Assembly: GCF_001592365.1 (NCBI RefSeq)
Contig: NZ_BCWU01000004.1
Location: 124,001-188,000, forward strand
Origin: Gordonia hydrophobica NBRC 16057
Lineage (GTDB): Bacteria > Actinomycetota > Actinomycetes > Mycobacteriales > Mycobacteriaceae
DNA length: 64,000 nucleotides
Direction: 5' to 3'
In this document: piece by piece, positions 52,626 to 62,106 of the stretch
How positions within the stretch are numbered: the first letter of the stretch is position 1
Layout of the letters: every line of letters starts with the position of its first letter
The notes under the pieces: model-generated
What the model was told of the DNA's origin: nothing
Seen by the model: only the letters and a program-made list of their open reading frames with translations
The model's database searches: none
Made by a program: the position numbers and the translations under genes

Positions 52626-52672
52626 GACCGAGGTCCGCAAGGGCCGCCGACCGAAGAAAGTGACTGACGTTC

Positions 52673-53983
52673 ATGTCTGATGCCGCAAATTGGAGCTTCG
52701 AGACCATCCAGGTCCATGCCGGCCAGGTGGTCGACGAGACGACCAAGGCCCGTGCCCTGCCGATCTACCAGACCACCTCGTTCGTCTTCGACGACACCGA
52801 CCACGCTGCGAACCTGTTCGCGTTGGCTGAGCCCGGCAACATCTACACGCGCATCATGAACCCGACCGAAGACGCGGTGGAGCAGCGTCTGGCCGCCCTC
52901 GGCGGCGGCGTGGCGGCCCTGCTGGTCGCCTCGGGCATGGCCGCGACCACCTACTCGATCCAGAACATCGTCGAGCACGGCGGCCACGTGGTGGCGAGCC
53001 CGCGCCTCTACGGCGGCACGTTCAACCTCTTCCAGTACACGCTGCCGAAGTTCGGCATCACCGTGACCTTCGTCGACGACCCGGACGACCTCGACTCCTG
53101 GCGCGCCGCCATTCAGCCGAACACCCGCGCGATCTTCGCCGAGACCATCGCGAACCCGCACAACCAGATTCTCGACATCGCGGGTGTCGCCGAGGTCGCG
53201 CACAGCAACAACCTCCCGCTGATCGTCGACAACACGGTCGCCACCCCGTACCTGCTGAACCCGATCGAGCACGGTGCCGACGTCGTCGTGCACTCGGCCA
53301 CCAAATACATCGGCGGCCACGGCACCGCGATCGGCGGCGTCATCATCGACAGCGGCAAGTTCGACTGGCGCGTGCAGCGCGACGGTCAGGACCTGTTCCC
53401 CGGCTTCACCACCCCGGACCCGAGCTACAACGGCGTCGTCTACGCCGACCTGGGCGCACCGGCGTACGCGCTCAAGGCACGCGTCCAACTGCTGCGCGAC
53501 ACCGGTTCGGCCATCTCGCCGTTCAACTCCTTCCTGCTGGCTCAGGGCATCGAGACCCTGAGCCTGCGCGTGGAGCGCCACGTGCAGAACGCGCAGAAGA
53601 TCGCCGAGTTCTTGGAGGCGCACGACCAGGTCACGTCGGTCTCGTACGCGGGTCTGCCGTCGTCGCCGTACTACGAGCGCGCACAGAAGCTGCTGCCCAA
53701 GGGCGCAGGCGCGATCGTCTCGTTCGAGATCGAAGGCGGTGTCGAGGCGGGCAAGGCGTTCGTGAACGGTCTGGAGCTGCACAGCCACGTCGCCAACATC
53801 GGCGACGTCCGTTCGCTGGTGATCCACCCGGCGTCGACCACCCACAGCCAGCTGTCCGCACAGGACCAGCTCGCCGCCGGCGTCACCCCGGGCCTGGTTC
53901 GCCTGGCCGTCGGCATCGAGGGCCTCGACGACATCATCGCCGACCTGAACAAGGGTTTCGCGGCGGCCGCAGGCGCCAAGTAA
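52673..53983 (+). CDS. metY: O-acetylhomoserine sulfhydrylase (aminocarboxypropyltransferase)
   Basis: 436 aa, PLP-dependent Cys/Met metabolism family. Motifs: [29 protein letters not shown]-like [28 protein letters not shown] and the PLP Lys in [16 protein letters not shown] (Lys211). Length and the [13 protein letters not shown] insertion are typical of MetY rather than the 380-aa cystathionine enzymes. It makes homocysteine from O-acetylhomoserine and sulfide. It is 40 bp before metX and under SAM-IV control. Confidence 0.95.
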   Translation: MSDAANWSFETIQVHAGQVVDETTKARALPIYQTTSFVFDDTDHAANLFALAEPGNIYTRIMNPTEDAVEQRLAALGGGVAALLVASGMAATTYSIQNIVEHGGHVVASPRLYGGTFNLFQYTLPKFGITVTFVDDPDDLDSWRAAIQPNTRAIFAETIANPHNQILDIAGVAEVAHSNNLPLIVDNTVATPYLLNPIEHGADVVVHSATKYIGGHGTAIGGVIIDSGKFDWRVQRDGQDLFPGFTTPDPSYNGVVYADLGAPAYALKARVQLLRDTGSAISPFNSFLLAQGIETLSLRVERHVQNAQKIAEFLEAHDQVTSVSYAGLPSSPYYERAQKLLPKGAGAIVSFEIEGGVEAGKAFVNGLELHSHVANIGDVRSLVIHPASTTHSQLSAQDQLAAGVTPGLVRLAVGIEGLDDIIADLNKGFAAAAGAK

Positions 53984-54022
53984 GCGAAGCTCCATCATGC
54001 GTCCACGGAAGGGAGTCGCCGG

Positions 54023-55180
54023 GTGTCGGTGAACATCGACCCGGCCTCGACGGTGAGTGACCCGCACTGGGCCACCCGCCCGGACGGGACGCAGACCGCG
54101 GTCTCGATCGGCGACCTGGCACTCGATTCGGGTGCCAGGCTCGCCGACGTCACCGTCACCTTCCAGAAGTGGGGCGTCCCGAATGCCGCCGGAGACAACG
54201 TGGTCGTCGCGTTGCACGCACTCACCGGCAACTCACACGTCACCGGGCCGAGTGATGACCGCTTCCCGATGACCGGCTGGTGGGACGGGCTGATCGGCCC
54301 CGGACTGGCCGTCGACACCGATGAGTGGTGCGTCATCTCGCCGAACGCGATCGGCGGCTGCTTCGGTTCCACGGGGCCGGGTTCCACGGCGCCCGACGGC
54401 AAACCATGGGGATCACGGTTCCCCCGACTGACCGTGCGCGACCTCGTCCGCGCCGAAGCCGGCGCCTTCGACGCCCTCGGCATCGGGCGGCTCGCGGCCG
54501 TCGCAGGCGGATCCATGGGCGGCGCCCGCGCTCTCGAGTGGGCCGCCACCTACCCCGACCGGGTCGGCGCCGCGCTGGTTCTCGCCGTCGGCGCGCGAGC
54601 GAGCGCCGATCAGATCGGCACCCAGACCACCCAGATCGAAGCCATCAAAACCGATCCCGCCTGGCAAGGCGGGGACTACTACGGCACCGGCCGCTCCCCC
54701 GCCGCCGGCATGGGCGTCGCGCGTCGTATCGCTCACCTGTCGTACCGCTCCGACCGCGAACTCGACGACCGCTTCGAGAACCGGCCGCAGGGCGAGGAGA
54801 ATCCGCTCGTCGACGGCCGCTACGCCGTCGCCAGCTACCTGGAGCATCAGGCGGAGAAGCTCAAGGCTCGCTTCGATCCGGGCAGCTACGTCGTCCTGTC
54901 CGACGTCCTCAACAACCACGATGTCGGACGCGGCCGCGGCGGTGTCGCCGCCGCTCTGCGCGCATGCACCGTCCCGACCATCGTCGGCGGCATCGACTCG
55001 GACCGCCTGTACCCGCTGTATCAGCAGGAAGAGCTCGCGCGCGAGCTCGGCAACGCCATCGGCGGTCTGCACGTGGTGCACTCCGACTCGGGACACGACG
55101 GCTTCCTCACCGAATTCGAGCCGGTCCGCGAACTCCTCGCCGAGACCATGCAACTCGCCCGCACGGCGCTGAGTCGCTGA
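54023..55180 (+). CDS. metX: Homoserine O-acetyltransferase
   Basis: 385 aa, alpha/beta-hydrolase fold. Nucleophile elbow [12 protein letters not shown] (Ser164), catalytic Asp in the [11 protein letters not shown] region and His in [12 protein letters not shown]. It acetylates homoserine to give the MetY substrate. GTG 54023 is preceded by GGAAGGGAG. Gene order metY-metX equals Rv3340-Rv3341; the Rv3342-type methyltransferase that follows there is absent here and a permease lies next. Confidence 0.95.
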   Translation: MSVNIDPASTVSDPHWATRPDGTQTAVSIGDLALDSGARLADVTVTFQKWGVPNAAGDNVVVALHALTGNSHVTGPSDDRFPMTGWWDGLIGPGLAVDTDEWCVISPNAIGGCFGSTGPGSTAPDGKPWGSRFPRLTVRDLVRAEAGAFDALGIGRLAAVAGGSMGGARALEWAATYPDRVGAALVLAVGARASADQIGTQTTQIEAIKTDPAWQGGDYYGTGRSPAAGMGVARRIAHLSYRSDRELDDRFENRPQGEENPLVDGRYAVASYLEHQAEKLKARFDPGSYVVLSDVLNNHDVGRGRGGVAAALRACTVPTIVGGIDSDRLYPLYQQEELARELGNAIGGLHVVHSDSGHDGFLTEFEPVRELLAETMQLARTALSR

Positions 55181-55474
55181 CAGTCCGCGGCATCGCCGAC
55201 CACACCACACGCGCCGAGCGTTGGACGTCGGGTCTGATCCGTCGCTGATCCCCCGATCGCTGTGCCACTGGCATGAGCTGTCGGCATCGTGCGAGTCCTT
55301 TTGCGCAATTGGCTCAAGATTCAGCCGTTGTGTTGCCTCGATCACCCATCCAGCGCCTAGTGTCTTGGACTACTGGTCAACGCATCGCGAACTCCGACGA
55401 CGTTGACCGCCGCGACTCGCAGCCCGAGTTCGCGGCGACCGGTACTCGCCTCATGGAAGAAATCAGGGGAGAAG

Positions 55475-56857
55475 ATGTCTGACACACTGCTGTTCACAAA
55501 CTTGGCGGTGGCCATCGCTGCCATCGTCGTCATGATCGTCGTCCTCCGCATCGAGGCGGTGATCGCACTCCTCGTCGGCAGCCTGTACTTCGGCCTCGTC
55601 ACCGGGCTCGGGACCACCGGCACCCTCGACGCCATCGCCACCGGGTTCGGCGACGTGCTCGGCGAGGTCGGCCTGCTGATCGCTTTCGGCGTCCTCATCG
55701 GACGTCTGCTGGCGACGATGGGCGTCCTCGAACGCCTTGCGGACGGACTGTTGCGCATCGTCGGACCCAAACACGCGGCGTACACGTTCGGGGCAACACT
55801 CAACATCGGATTCAGCGCGATCGTTCCCGACGTGCTGCTCGTCATCGTCGCCCCGTTGGGCCGATCGCTGAGCCGGACCATCGGACGGAACGGCACGCCG
55901 ATGGTCAGCGCCGCACTGACGGCCGCCATGTACGTCAGCGTCGGCATGATGGTGCCGGGCGTCGGGGCTCTCGCGCTCGCGGGTGTGCTTCAGATTCCGC
56001 TCGCGACCATGTTCCTGTACGGCTATCTCATCGGTGTGCCGACGGTGGCGCTCACCTTCTTCGCCATGAACCGACTCCTCGCGATTCCCGGATTCTGGAA
56101 CGCCGAGAAGGACGAGGAGAGTGATGCGCCCGTCGACGAGGCAGCGAGCCATCCCGCCGAGAGCACTGCGGCGGGCGGCACCGTCGCGGTGGTCACCGCC
56201 AAGCGGGTGCCGGTCCTCGTCGCAGTCAGTCCCGTCCTGCTCGCACTCGCCCTCATCTTCGCAGCGTCGCTCGCCGACGCCTTCGACGCTGAGATCGCAG
56301 GTCTCGCTTTCCTCGGCAACCCGCTGATCGCACTCTTCATCGCGCTGGTGCTGACCTCGATCCTGAAATCAGTGAGCAGTTCCCGCGACGAGACCGCCTC
56401 CGTGACGAAGTCCGCTCTGCAGCAGACCGGCCAGATCCTGGTCCTGACCGGCATCGGCGGCTCACTGGCGGAGGTGATCAACCAGAGCGGGATGAAGGAT
56501 GCGCTCGGCCACATGTTCAGCAGCAGCGTGGTGTCTCCGCTCGTCGCACTGATGCTCGCCTGGTTCGTCGCGGCGGTCCTCCACCTGTCGATCGGCTCGG
56601 TCCTCGTCTCGGGCCTGACGGCAGCGGGCATCCTGGCGCCGGTGATGGGACTGATCGACGTCGACCCAGTACTCATCGCGCTGGCCGCCGGCGCGGGCTC
56701 CATCTTCTGCGCGCACGTCAGCAGCAACGTCTTCTGGATGTTCCGGTCCCTCTTGGGACTGTCGGTCCGCGGCACGTTCAAAGCGCACACGCTGGTGATG
56801 TCGTTGGCATCGGTGATCGCCCTCGGCCTGATCATGGCACTCAGCCTCGTGTCGTGA
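55475..56857 (+). CDS. GntP-family carboxylate/gluconate-type permease
   Basis: 460 aa with about 12 hydrophobic helices. GntP features: GDVLGEVGLLIAFGVLIGRLLATMGVLERLADGLLRIVGPKHAAYTFGATLNIGFSAIVPDVLLVIVAPL and, in the second half, GIGGSLAEVINQSGMKDAL with HLSIGSVLVSGLTAAGIL. The family takes up gluconate or other hydroxy-/oxo-acids with protons. A polar loop at about 205-240 splits the halves. GGGGAGAAG precedes ATG 55475. The convergent Lrp gene ends three bases from its stop; it likely serves the hydratase-aldolase genes beyond. 55181-55474 shows only a weak promoter, nothing gene-like. Confidence 0.85.
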   Translation: MSDTLLFTNLAVAIAAIVVMIVVLRIEAVIALLVGSLYFGLVTGLGTTGTLDAIATGFGDVLGEVGLLIAFGVLIGRLLATMGVLERLADGLLRIVGPKHAAYTFGATLNIGFSAIVPDVLLVIVAPLGRSLSRTIGRNGTPMVSAALTAAMYVSVGMMVPGVGALALAGVLQIPLATMFLYGYLIGVPTVALTFFAMNRLLAIPGFWNAEKDEESDAPVDEAASHPAESTAAGGTVAVVTAKRVPVLVAVSPVLLALALIFAASLADAFDAEIAGLAFLGNPLIALFIALVLTSILKSVSSSRDETASVTKSALQQTGQILVLTGIGGSLAEVINQSGMKDALGHMFSSSVVSPLVALMLAWFVAAVLHLSIGSVLVSGLTAAGILAPVMGLIDVDPVLIALAAGAGSIFCAHVSSNVFWMFRSLLGLSVRGTFKAHTLVMSLASVIALGLIMALSLVS

Positions 56858-56859
56858 CC

Positions 56860-57333
56860 TCACATGTCCGACCGGACCTTCTCGATCAGCGGAATCACCC
56901 TCGGCCAGATCCGACGGTTCAACACGATCTCCGACCGCACCCGCTGAACACCTTCCAACTGCTGCACCTTCTGCAGCACCTCTTCGAAGTGAGAGTTGTT
57001 GTGCGCCACCAACCGACAAAGCAGGTCTCCGTCACCCGAGACCGTGTTCGCCTCGATCAGTTCCGGGATGCGCGCCAACCGGCCGAGGGTCGCTTCCAGT
57101 TGCGACTGCGCGATCCACACGTGCACGAAGGAGGTGACCTCGTAGCCGAGCGGCGCGAGATCCATCTGCGGCCGCCAGCCGACGATCACGCCGAGCTGTT
57201 CGAGTTTCGCGATACGCGACGTCGCGGTGTTCCGGGCGATGTTGAGTCGTCGCGCATACTCTCGCACCCCGGCTCGCGGTTCCTCCGCGATCAGCCGAAG
57301 CAGATCGACGTCCAGTTTATCCAGTTCTGCCAT
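56860..57333 (-). CDS. Lrp/AsnC-family regulator
   Basis: 157 aa. N-terminal [54 protein letters not shown], then a RAM ligand-binding domain ([21 protein letters not shown]... [15 protein letters not shown]). Octamer-type regulators respond to amino or keto acids; here the ligand may be an intermediate of the neighbouring pathway. It diverges from the leuC-like gene over 194 bp and converges with the permease. ATG follows GGGAG. Confidence 0.92.
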   Translation of the reverse strand: MAELDKLDVDLLRLIAEEPRAGVREYARRLNIARNTATSRIAKLEQLGVIVGWRPQMDLAPLGYEVTSFVHVWIAQSQLEATLGRLARIPELIEANTVSGDGDLLCRLVAHNNSHFEEVLQKVQQLEGVQRVRSEIVLNRRIWPRVIPLIEKVRSDM

Positions 57334-57406
57334 TGGCTCACTCCCTCTGTCCGCTCATCCACACCACGTGCCGACAGCACTCGTCCACCGTCGCCGCATT
57401 GAGCAC

Positions 57407-57438
57407 TTGGTTCTATATTGTCGCCATTAGTATAACTA
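57407..57438 (+). promoter_or_regulatory. Promoter of the hydratase-aldolase operon with a small inverted repeat
   Basis: -35 TTGGTT (57407-57412) and -10 TATAAC (57431-57436) at 18-bp spacing. The -10 is embedded in TAGT-ATA-ACTA (57428-57438), an 11-bp inverted repeat, and the region is far more AT-rich than its surroundings, as Lrp sites tend to be. An 8-mer ACTACTGG right after it (57435-57442) recurs upstream of the permease at 55369-55376. Confidence 0.55.
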
Positions 57439-57527
57439 CTGGCTTCCTGGAACTACTCTTGAAGACATCGATCGATCATGACTGTCGACGCCGACCACTG
57501 GCGTCGACCGAAGAACAGGAGGCCGCC

Positions 57528-58931
57528 ATGGGCGCCACCCTCGCTGACAAGATCTGGCGTCACCACATCGTCGCGTCGGCCGACGACGGTCCCGATCTCG
57601 TCTACATCGACATGCAGTTGATCCACGAAGTGAACACACCCGTCGCGTTCTCGAACCTTCGCGACGCCGGACGCACGGCCCGACGGCCAGAGCTCACCTT
57701 GGCGACGATCGATCACCAGAATCCGACGGACGACGACCGCCGCAGGCCGCGCGGCGCGGCGGGCGCGCTCCAGATCGAACGGATGAAGGAGAACTGCGCC
57801 GACTTCGGCATCGAGTTGTACGCCCCCGGCGATGACCGACGCGGGATCGCCCACGTCATCGCACCCGAGCTCGGACTCGCACAACCGGGCATGACACTCG
57901 TGTGCTGCGACTCGCACACCAGCACCAACGGCGCGTTCGGTGTGCTGGCCTTCGGCATCGGCACCAGCCAGGTGGAGCACGTTCTGGCGACGCAGACTCT
58001 GTGGATGCAGAAGATGCGCAACATGCGCGTCGTCGTCGACGGCACCCTTGCACCGGGTGTCAGCGCCAAAGACCTCATCCTCGAGGTGATCTCCCGGATC
58101 GGCACCGCGGGAGGCCAGGGTCATGTGATCGAGTACCAGGGCGAGGCCATCAGAGCCCTGTCGATGGAAGGCCGGATGACCATCTGCAACATGACGATCG
58201 AAGCGGGCGCGAGAGCCGGACTCGTGGCCCCTGATCAGACGACGATCGACTACCTTCGAGGGCGGCCGAACGTCCCGACCGGCGCCGCGTTCGACGACGA
58301 AGTAGCGTACTGGAAGACCTTCTACTCCGACGCCGACGCAGTCTTCGACAAGGAGATCCGCATCGACGCATCCGGGATCTCACCGCGAGTCTCATGGGGC
58401 ACCACACCCGCACAGATCGTGGCCGTGGACGGCGTCGTCCCTGATCCCGAGGACTTCGTCGACGACGCCGAACGCGCCGCAGCCGAACGCGCCTTGGCGT
58501 ACATGGATCTGACGCCTGGAACTCCGATGACGGACATCGAGATCGACACCGTCTTCATCGGGTCGTGCACCAACGGCCGCATCGAAGACCTGCGGGCCGC
58601 CGCCGCAGTGTTCGCCGGGCGGCGGGTGGCCGAGGGGGTGGATGTGGTCCTGGTTCCTGGTTCGGAACAGGTGAGGCAGGCCGCCATCGACGAGGGGCTC
58701 GACGCCGTGTTCGAGTCCGCCGGTGTGAGCCTGCGACATTCGGGCTGCTCGCTGTGCGTCGGTCTGAACGAGGACAAGTACGCGCCGCGTCGCCGCACCG
58801 CGTCGACCAACAACCGAAACTTCGAGGGACGTCAGGGCCCAGGCATCAAGACCCACCTCGTCTCACCCGCGGTCGCTGCCGCCTGTGCCGTCACCGGTCG
58901 ACTCGCCTCGCCCGCACTTCTGGAGGACTAG
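57528..58931 (+). CDS. LeuC-type hydro-lyase, large subunit (catabolic paralog)
   Basis: 467 aa. Aconitase-superfamily large subunit: [31 protein letters not shown], three Fe-S cysteines in IGSCTNGR and [10 protein letters not shown], and [12 protein letters not shown]. It differs from biosynthetic LeuC at usually fixed spots: [10 protein letters not shown] in place of YIDRHLIHEV, DHQNPT in place of DHNVPT/ST, and GPGIKTHL in place of GRGGRTHL. These lie around substrate-binding segments, so a different dicarboxylate or tricarboxylate is likely. GGAGG precedes ATG 57528; the long frame from 57333 is antisense to the Lrp promoter. Confidence 0.88.
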   Translation: MGATLADKIWRHHIVASADDGPDLVYIDMQLIHEVNTPVAFSNLRDAGRTARRPELTLATIDHQNPTDDDRRRPRGAAGALQIERMKENCADFGIELYAPGDDRRGIAHVIAPELGLAQPGMTLVCCDSHTSTNGAFGVLAFGIGTSQVEHVLATQTLWMQKMRNMRVVVDGTLAPGVSAKDLILEVISRIGTAGGQGHVIEYQGEAIRALSMEGRMTICNMTIEAGARAGLVAPDQTTIDYLRGRPNVPTGAAFDDEVAYWKTFYSDADAVFDKEIRIDASGISPRVSWGTTPAQIVAVDGVVPDPEDFVDDAERAAAERALAYMDLTPGTPMTDIEIDTVFIGSCTNGRIEDLRAAAAVFAGRRVAEGVDVVLVPGSEQVRQAAIDEGLDAVFESAGVSLRHSGCSLCVGLNEDKYAPRRRTASTNNRNFEGRQGPGIKTHLVSPAVAAACAVTGRLASPALLED

Positions 58932-58935
58932 GACC

Positions 58936-59535
58936 ATGCAGAGTTTCACCGAGTACACCGGTCTGGCCGCCCCGATGAAAGTCGCGGACGTGGACACCGA
59001 CCAGATCATCCCGGTCCGATTCTGTTCCGGCATCGACAAGTCGGGACTGGACGCGGCCCTGTTCTGCGACTGGCGTGAAAGCCAGGACTTCGTGCTCAAT
59101 CAGGACTCGTTCACCGCAGCGACCGTCCTGGTCGCCGGCGAGAACTTCGGGTGCGGGTCGTCGCGGGAATGGGCGGTCTGGGCCCTGCAGGCCTACGGGT
59201 TCCGCGCAGTTCTGGCACCGCGTTTCGGCGACATCTTCGCGGGCAACTCCGTCAAGAACGGACTCCTTCTCGTCGAGTTGGAGCAGTCGGTCATCGACCA
59301 GATCTGGAAGGAGATCGACGCCTGCCCCGGTATCGAGGTCAGCATCGACCTTGTTGCGCAGACCGTTCGGGTCGGCGTCCTGACCTTCGGATTCGACATC
59401 GATCCTACGCAACGACAGCGACTGCTGGACGGCGCCGACGACGTCGATCTGACCCTGCGATACCTCAGCGACATCGAGGCGTACGAGCGCGACCGACGCC
59501 GATCGCTGCCCACGGCGGGCAGTGAACGGGGGTGA
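58936..59535 (+). CDS. LeuD-type hydro-lyase, small subunit
   Basis: 199 aa, four bases after the large subunit. Swivelling-domain motifs: AAPMKVADVDTDQIIPVRFC and GENFGCGSSREWAVWALQAYGFRAVLAPRFGDIFAGNSVKNGLLLV. Biosynthetic LeuD proteins read IIPKQFL and SSREHAPWAL at the same places; here IIPVRFC and SSREWAVWAL, again around the substrate pocket. Forms the catalytic dimer with the LeuC-type subunit. ATG 58936 after GGAGGACTAGGACC. Confidence 0.88.
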   Translation: MQSFTEYTGLAAPMKVADVDTDQIIPVRFCSGIDKSGLDAALFCDWRESQDFVLNQDSFTAATVLVAGENFGCGSSREWAVWALQAYGFRAVLAPRFGDIFAGNSVKNGLLLVELEQSVIDQIWKEIDACPGIEVSIDLVAQTVRVGVLTFGFDIDPTQRQRLLDGADDVDLTLRYLSDIEAYERDRRRSLPTAGSERG

Positions 59536-59542
59536 GACTGCG

Positions 59543-60304
59543 ATGTCAGATCCGCGCCGGAGGCTGACCGGACGGCTACCCGAGACCTTGATCTCCGCGC
59601 TGTCGATTCCGCGGCACGCCACGGACTACGCGAGCCGACTCCGTCGCCTTGCCGACGCATCGTGCGCCGTCGCCGACGCACTCGACGAACTCGGCGTCGG
59701 CGGGTGCGTTGACGCGTCCGTCGCGTCACCGTTGGTGCCGACCGCGACGATAGCCGGCCCTGCGGTCACTCTCCGTTACCGGCGGCTCGACGGCGACGTG
59801 ACCAGTAATCGCGTCATCGGGCGTGGGAACGTCTTCGGCGACCGTGACCTGTACGGCCTCGGGGAACCGGGCGACATCGCAGTGTTCGACTGCCCCGACG
59901 ACAGTCCGGGCGCCGTCATGGGCGCGCTCTCGGCGAAGTGGGCGGGCAAGGCGCAGATCGCCGGTTGCGTGGTCAGCGGATCGATTCGCGACACCGCGTC
60001 GATCGTCGCGGCCGGGATTCCCGTCTGGAGTCGAGGCGTGCGTCCCGAGGCAGCGCGCTATCGGCTCGACGTCGCCGAGCTCAACGGCCCCGTCAGCGTC
60101 GGCGGCGTTCCTGTGGCACCCGGCGACTACGTGGTCGCCGACCGCAACGGGGTCGCCGTGATTCCGTTCGCGGTGGTGCCTGATGTGGTCGATCGGTGCG
60201 AGGCGGCCGAGGTCGCCGAAGCCCGTCTACTCAGGGTGATCGACGCTGCCGCCGACCTCGCCGACTTGGTCGCCCGCACCTCAGGCGGCGGCACGCCCAC
60301 GTGA
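59543..60304 (+). CDS. RraA-family aldolase-like protein
   Basis: 253 aa. RraA/HMG-aldolase fold: CAVADALDELGVGGCVDASV, TIAGPAVTLRYRR, ALSAKWAGKAQIAGCVVSGSIRDTASIVAAGIPVWSRGV. The Arg-Asp of SGSIRD (metal and pyruvate-enolate site in family members, usually GGVRD) is kept, which supports catalysis rather than the RNase E-inhibitor role of E. coli RraA. The family cleaves 4-hydroxy-4-methyl-2-oxoglutarate-type substrates to pyruvate. GGGGGTGAG precedes ATG 59543; a GTG at 59522 overlaps leuD. Last gene of the operon. Confidence 0.85.
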   Translation: MSDPRRRLTGRLPETLISALSIPRHATDYASRLRRLADASCAVADALDELGVGGCVDASVASPLVPTATIAGPAVTLRYRRLDGDVTSNRVIGRGNVFGDRDLYGLGEPGDIAVFDCPDDSPGAVMGALSAKWAGKAQIAGCVVSGSIRDTASIVAAGIPVWSRGVRPEAARYRLDVAELNGPVSVGGVPVAPGDYVVADRNGVAVIPFAVVPDVVDRCEAAEVAEARLLRVIDAAADLADLVARTSGGGTPT

Positions 60305-60314
60305 CGACGGAGCC

Positions 60315-60695
60315 TCACATCTCACTCGAGGCCACCCAGTATTCGGTGAATCGTCCGTCGCGGACCGTGAGGATGTCGTTGCCGGAGAAGTAGACGGTCT
60401 GACCATCGGACGTCGCGCCCTGGCCCGCCCACCGGCCGGCGACGAAGCCCTCGTCGGCGAAGGGGCCGACTTCGATCTCGAAGACCAGGTCCCGGTACGA
60501 CGATCTCGTCGCGTCGATCAAGGCTGCGAGCTTGCCCGGACCCGCGACCTCCACGCTCGGCCAGTGCCCGAGGAAGTCCTCGCTGACCAGACTCTCGGCG
60601 ACGGCCTTGAGCTTCGCGAGGTCGTTCGGCCCGTTCCACAGCTCATCGATCCAGCGACGATACAGCTCTCGGGCGTCCACGGTGGATTCGCTCAT
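60315..60695 (-). CDS. SnoaL-like / ester cyclase-type small protein
   Basis: 126 aa with an NTF2-like cone fold: ELYRRWIDELWNGPNDLAKLKAVAESLVSEDFLGHWPSVEVAGPGKLAALIDATRSSYRDLVFEIEVGPFADEGFVAGRWAGQGA. Such proteins bind small ligands or act as cyclases; no function can be assigned. Start ATG 60695, with 60704 as an alternative. It converges with the RraA-like gene, 10 bp apart. Confidence 0.75.
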   Translation of the reverse strand: MSESTVDARELYRRWIDELWNGPNDLAKLKAVAESLVSEDFLGHWPSVEVAGPGKLAALIDATRSSYRDLVFEIEVGPFADEGFVAGRWAGQGATSDGQTVYFSGNDILTVRDGRFTEYWVASSEM

Positions 60696-60734
60696 GCACC
60701 CCACCGTGGCACATCCGCGGACCGGAGTGGTCGA

Positions 60735-61061
60735 TTACCCCGTGCCCAGCGAGTAGATCGACGTCGACAGCCACAGCATGACGCCGCCCATCGTCGCCAT
60801 CGCTGCGATGTCGAAGGGGCGGCTGCGCACTTGCAGCAGTCCCACCCGATTAGCCGGGAGGAAGGCCCGGAACACCGCGCCGAGCAGCATCGCGGACCCG
60901 AAGACGAAGGTGCCGCGACGCCAGCGATCCATCACCACCAGCACCGCGCCGAACGCGATCACGGTCAGGACGATGTAGTACGGGATGCTGACGATGAAGC
61001 CGTGCATCTTGCGGGCGCGGCGGACCGACTCCACACGGCCGTCGACGTCGTCGGACATCAT
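60735..61061 (-). CDS. DUF3017 membrane protein
   Basis: 108 aa with three hydrophobic segments (about 21-43, 50-66, 85-102). It begins [22 protein letters not shown]. The start overlaps the folD stop (TGATGATG), with two adjacent ATGs at 61061 and 61058. DUF3017 proteins follow folD in many Actinomycetota; in M. tuberculosis the pair is Rv3356c-Rv3355c. Function unknown. Confidence 0.88.
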   Translation of the reverse strand: MMSDDVDGRVESVRRARKMHGFIVSIPYYIVLTVIAFGAVLVVMDRWRRGTFVFGSAMLLGAVFRAFLPANRVGLLQVRSRPFDIAAMATMGGVMLWLSTSIYSLGTG

Positions 61062-61924
61062 CAGCCCTCGCGGTCGGCCAACTGCGCTTCGGCGCGCTCG
61101 ACGACGTTGGCGAGCAAGAAGGCGCGCGTCAGCGGGCCCACACCGCCGGGGTTCGGCGACACCGCGCCTGCGACCTCCCACACGTCGGGGTGCACGTCGC
61201 CGGTCAGGCCCGCGTCCGTGCGGCTGACGCCCACGTCGACGACGGCGGCGCCGGGCTTCACCATGTCCGGAGTGATCAGATGCGGGACGCCTGCTGCGGC
61301 GACGACGATGTCGGCGCGCTTCACTTCGGCCGCGAGGTCGCGAGTTCCGGTGTGGCACAGGGTGACCGTGGCGTTCTCGCTGCGACGCGTCAGCAGCAGC
61401 CCGATCGGCCGACCGATCGTGACGCCACGCCCGACGACGGTGACATGCGCGCCATTCAGTTCGATGTCGTAGCGCCGCAACAGGTGGATGACACCGCGCG
61501 GAGTGCACGGGAGCGTCGAGTCCTTGCCGAGGACCAGGCGGCCGAGGTTGATCGGATGCAGACCGTCCGCGTCCTTCTCGGGCAGGATGCGCTCGAGCGC
61601 CGCGTTCTCGTCGAGGTGCTTCGGCAGCGGCAACTGCACGATGTACCCGGTGCACGCCGGATCGGCGTTCAGGTCGTCGATCGCGGTGTTCAGTTGCTCG
61701 GCGGTCGCGTCGGCCGGGAGGTCCTTGCGGATCGAGGCGATCCCGACCTTGGCGCAGTCGGAGTGCTTGCCCTTCACGTACGACTGCGAACCGGGGTCGT
61801 CGCCGACCAGCACGGTGCCCAGGCCGGGCGTGATGCCCGCTTCCCTGAGCCGCGCCACTCGGGCGTGCAGATCGGTGAAGATCTCGTCGCGGGTGAGTTT
61901 GCCGTCCAGTCGAATCGCCGTCAC
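61061..61924 (-). CDS. folD: Methylenetetrahydrofolate dehydrogenase/cyclohydrolase
   Basis: 287 aa. Motifs: [29 protein letters not shown] with catalytic Lys, [28 protein letters not shown] and [17 protein letters not shown]. Interconverts 5,10-methylene- and 10-formyl-tetrahydrofolate using NADP. GTG 61924 ([15 protein letters not shown]) is preferred over GTG 61942 since GGAG precedes it and it matches the known N-terminus. Confidence 0.94.
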   Translation of the reverse strand: MTAIRLDGKLTRDEIFTDLHARVARLREAGITPGLGTVLVGDDPGSQSYVKGKHSDCAKVGIASIRKDLPADATAEQLNTAIDDLNADPACTGYIVQLPLPKHLDENAALERILPEKDADGLHPINLGRLVLGKDSTLPCTPRGVIHLLRRYDIELNGAHVTVVGRGVTIGRPIGLLLTRRSENATVTLCHTGTRDLAAEVKRADIVVAAAGVPHLITPDMVKPGAAVVDVGVSRTDAGLTGDVHPDVWEVAGAVSPNPGGVGPLTRAFLLANVVERAEAQLADREG

Positions 61925-62106
61925 GGGTCTCCATTCTTCCACTGAATCGCCAACATCCTGCAGTCGGACTCGAAAACCGACCGGAACACCAGATCCTCGA
62001 TCGAAACTGGATCGTCGTCGCTCAGACCCCCGCCCCGGGAAGTCCGGTCGGCGAGGGCGACGCAGTGCTCTCTGCGGTCAAGATCGGCGAGCCGAATCCC
62101 TGCTGA

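Noticed and set aside
52476..52667. 63-codon open frame before metY
   Set aside because: It runs through the SAM-IV riboswitch; the conserved bases are explained by RNA structure.
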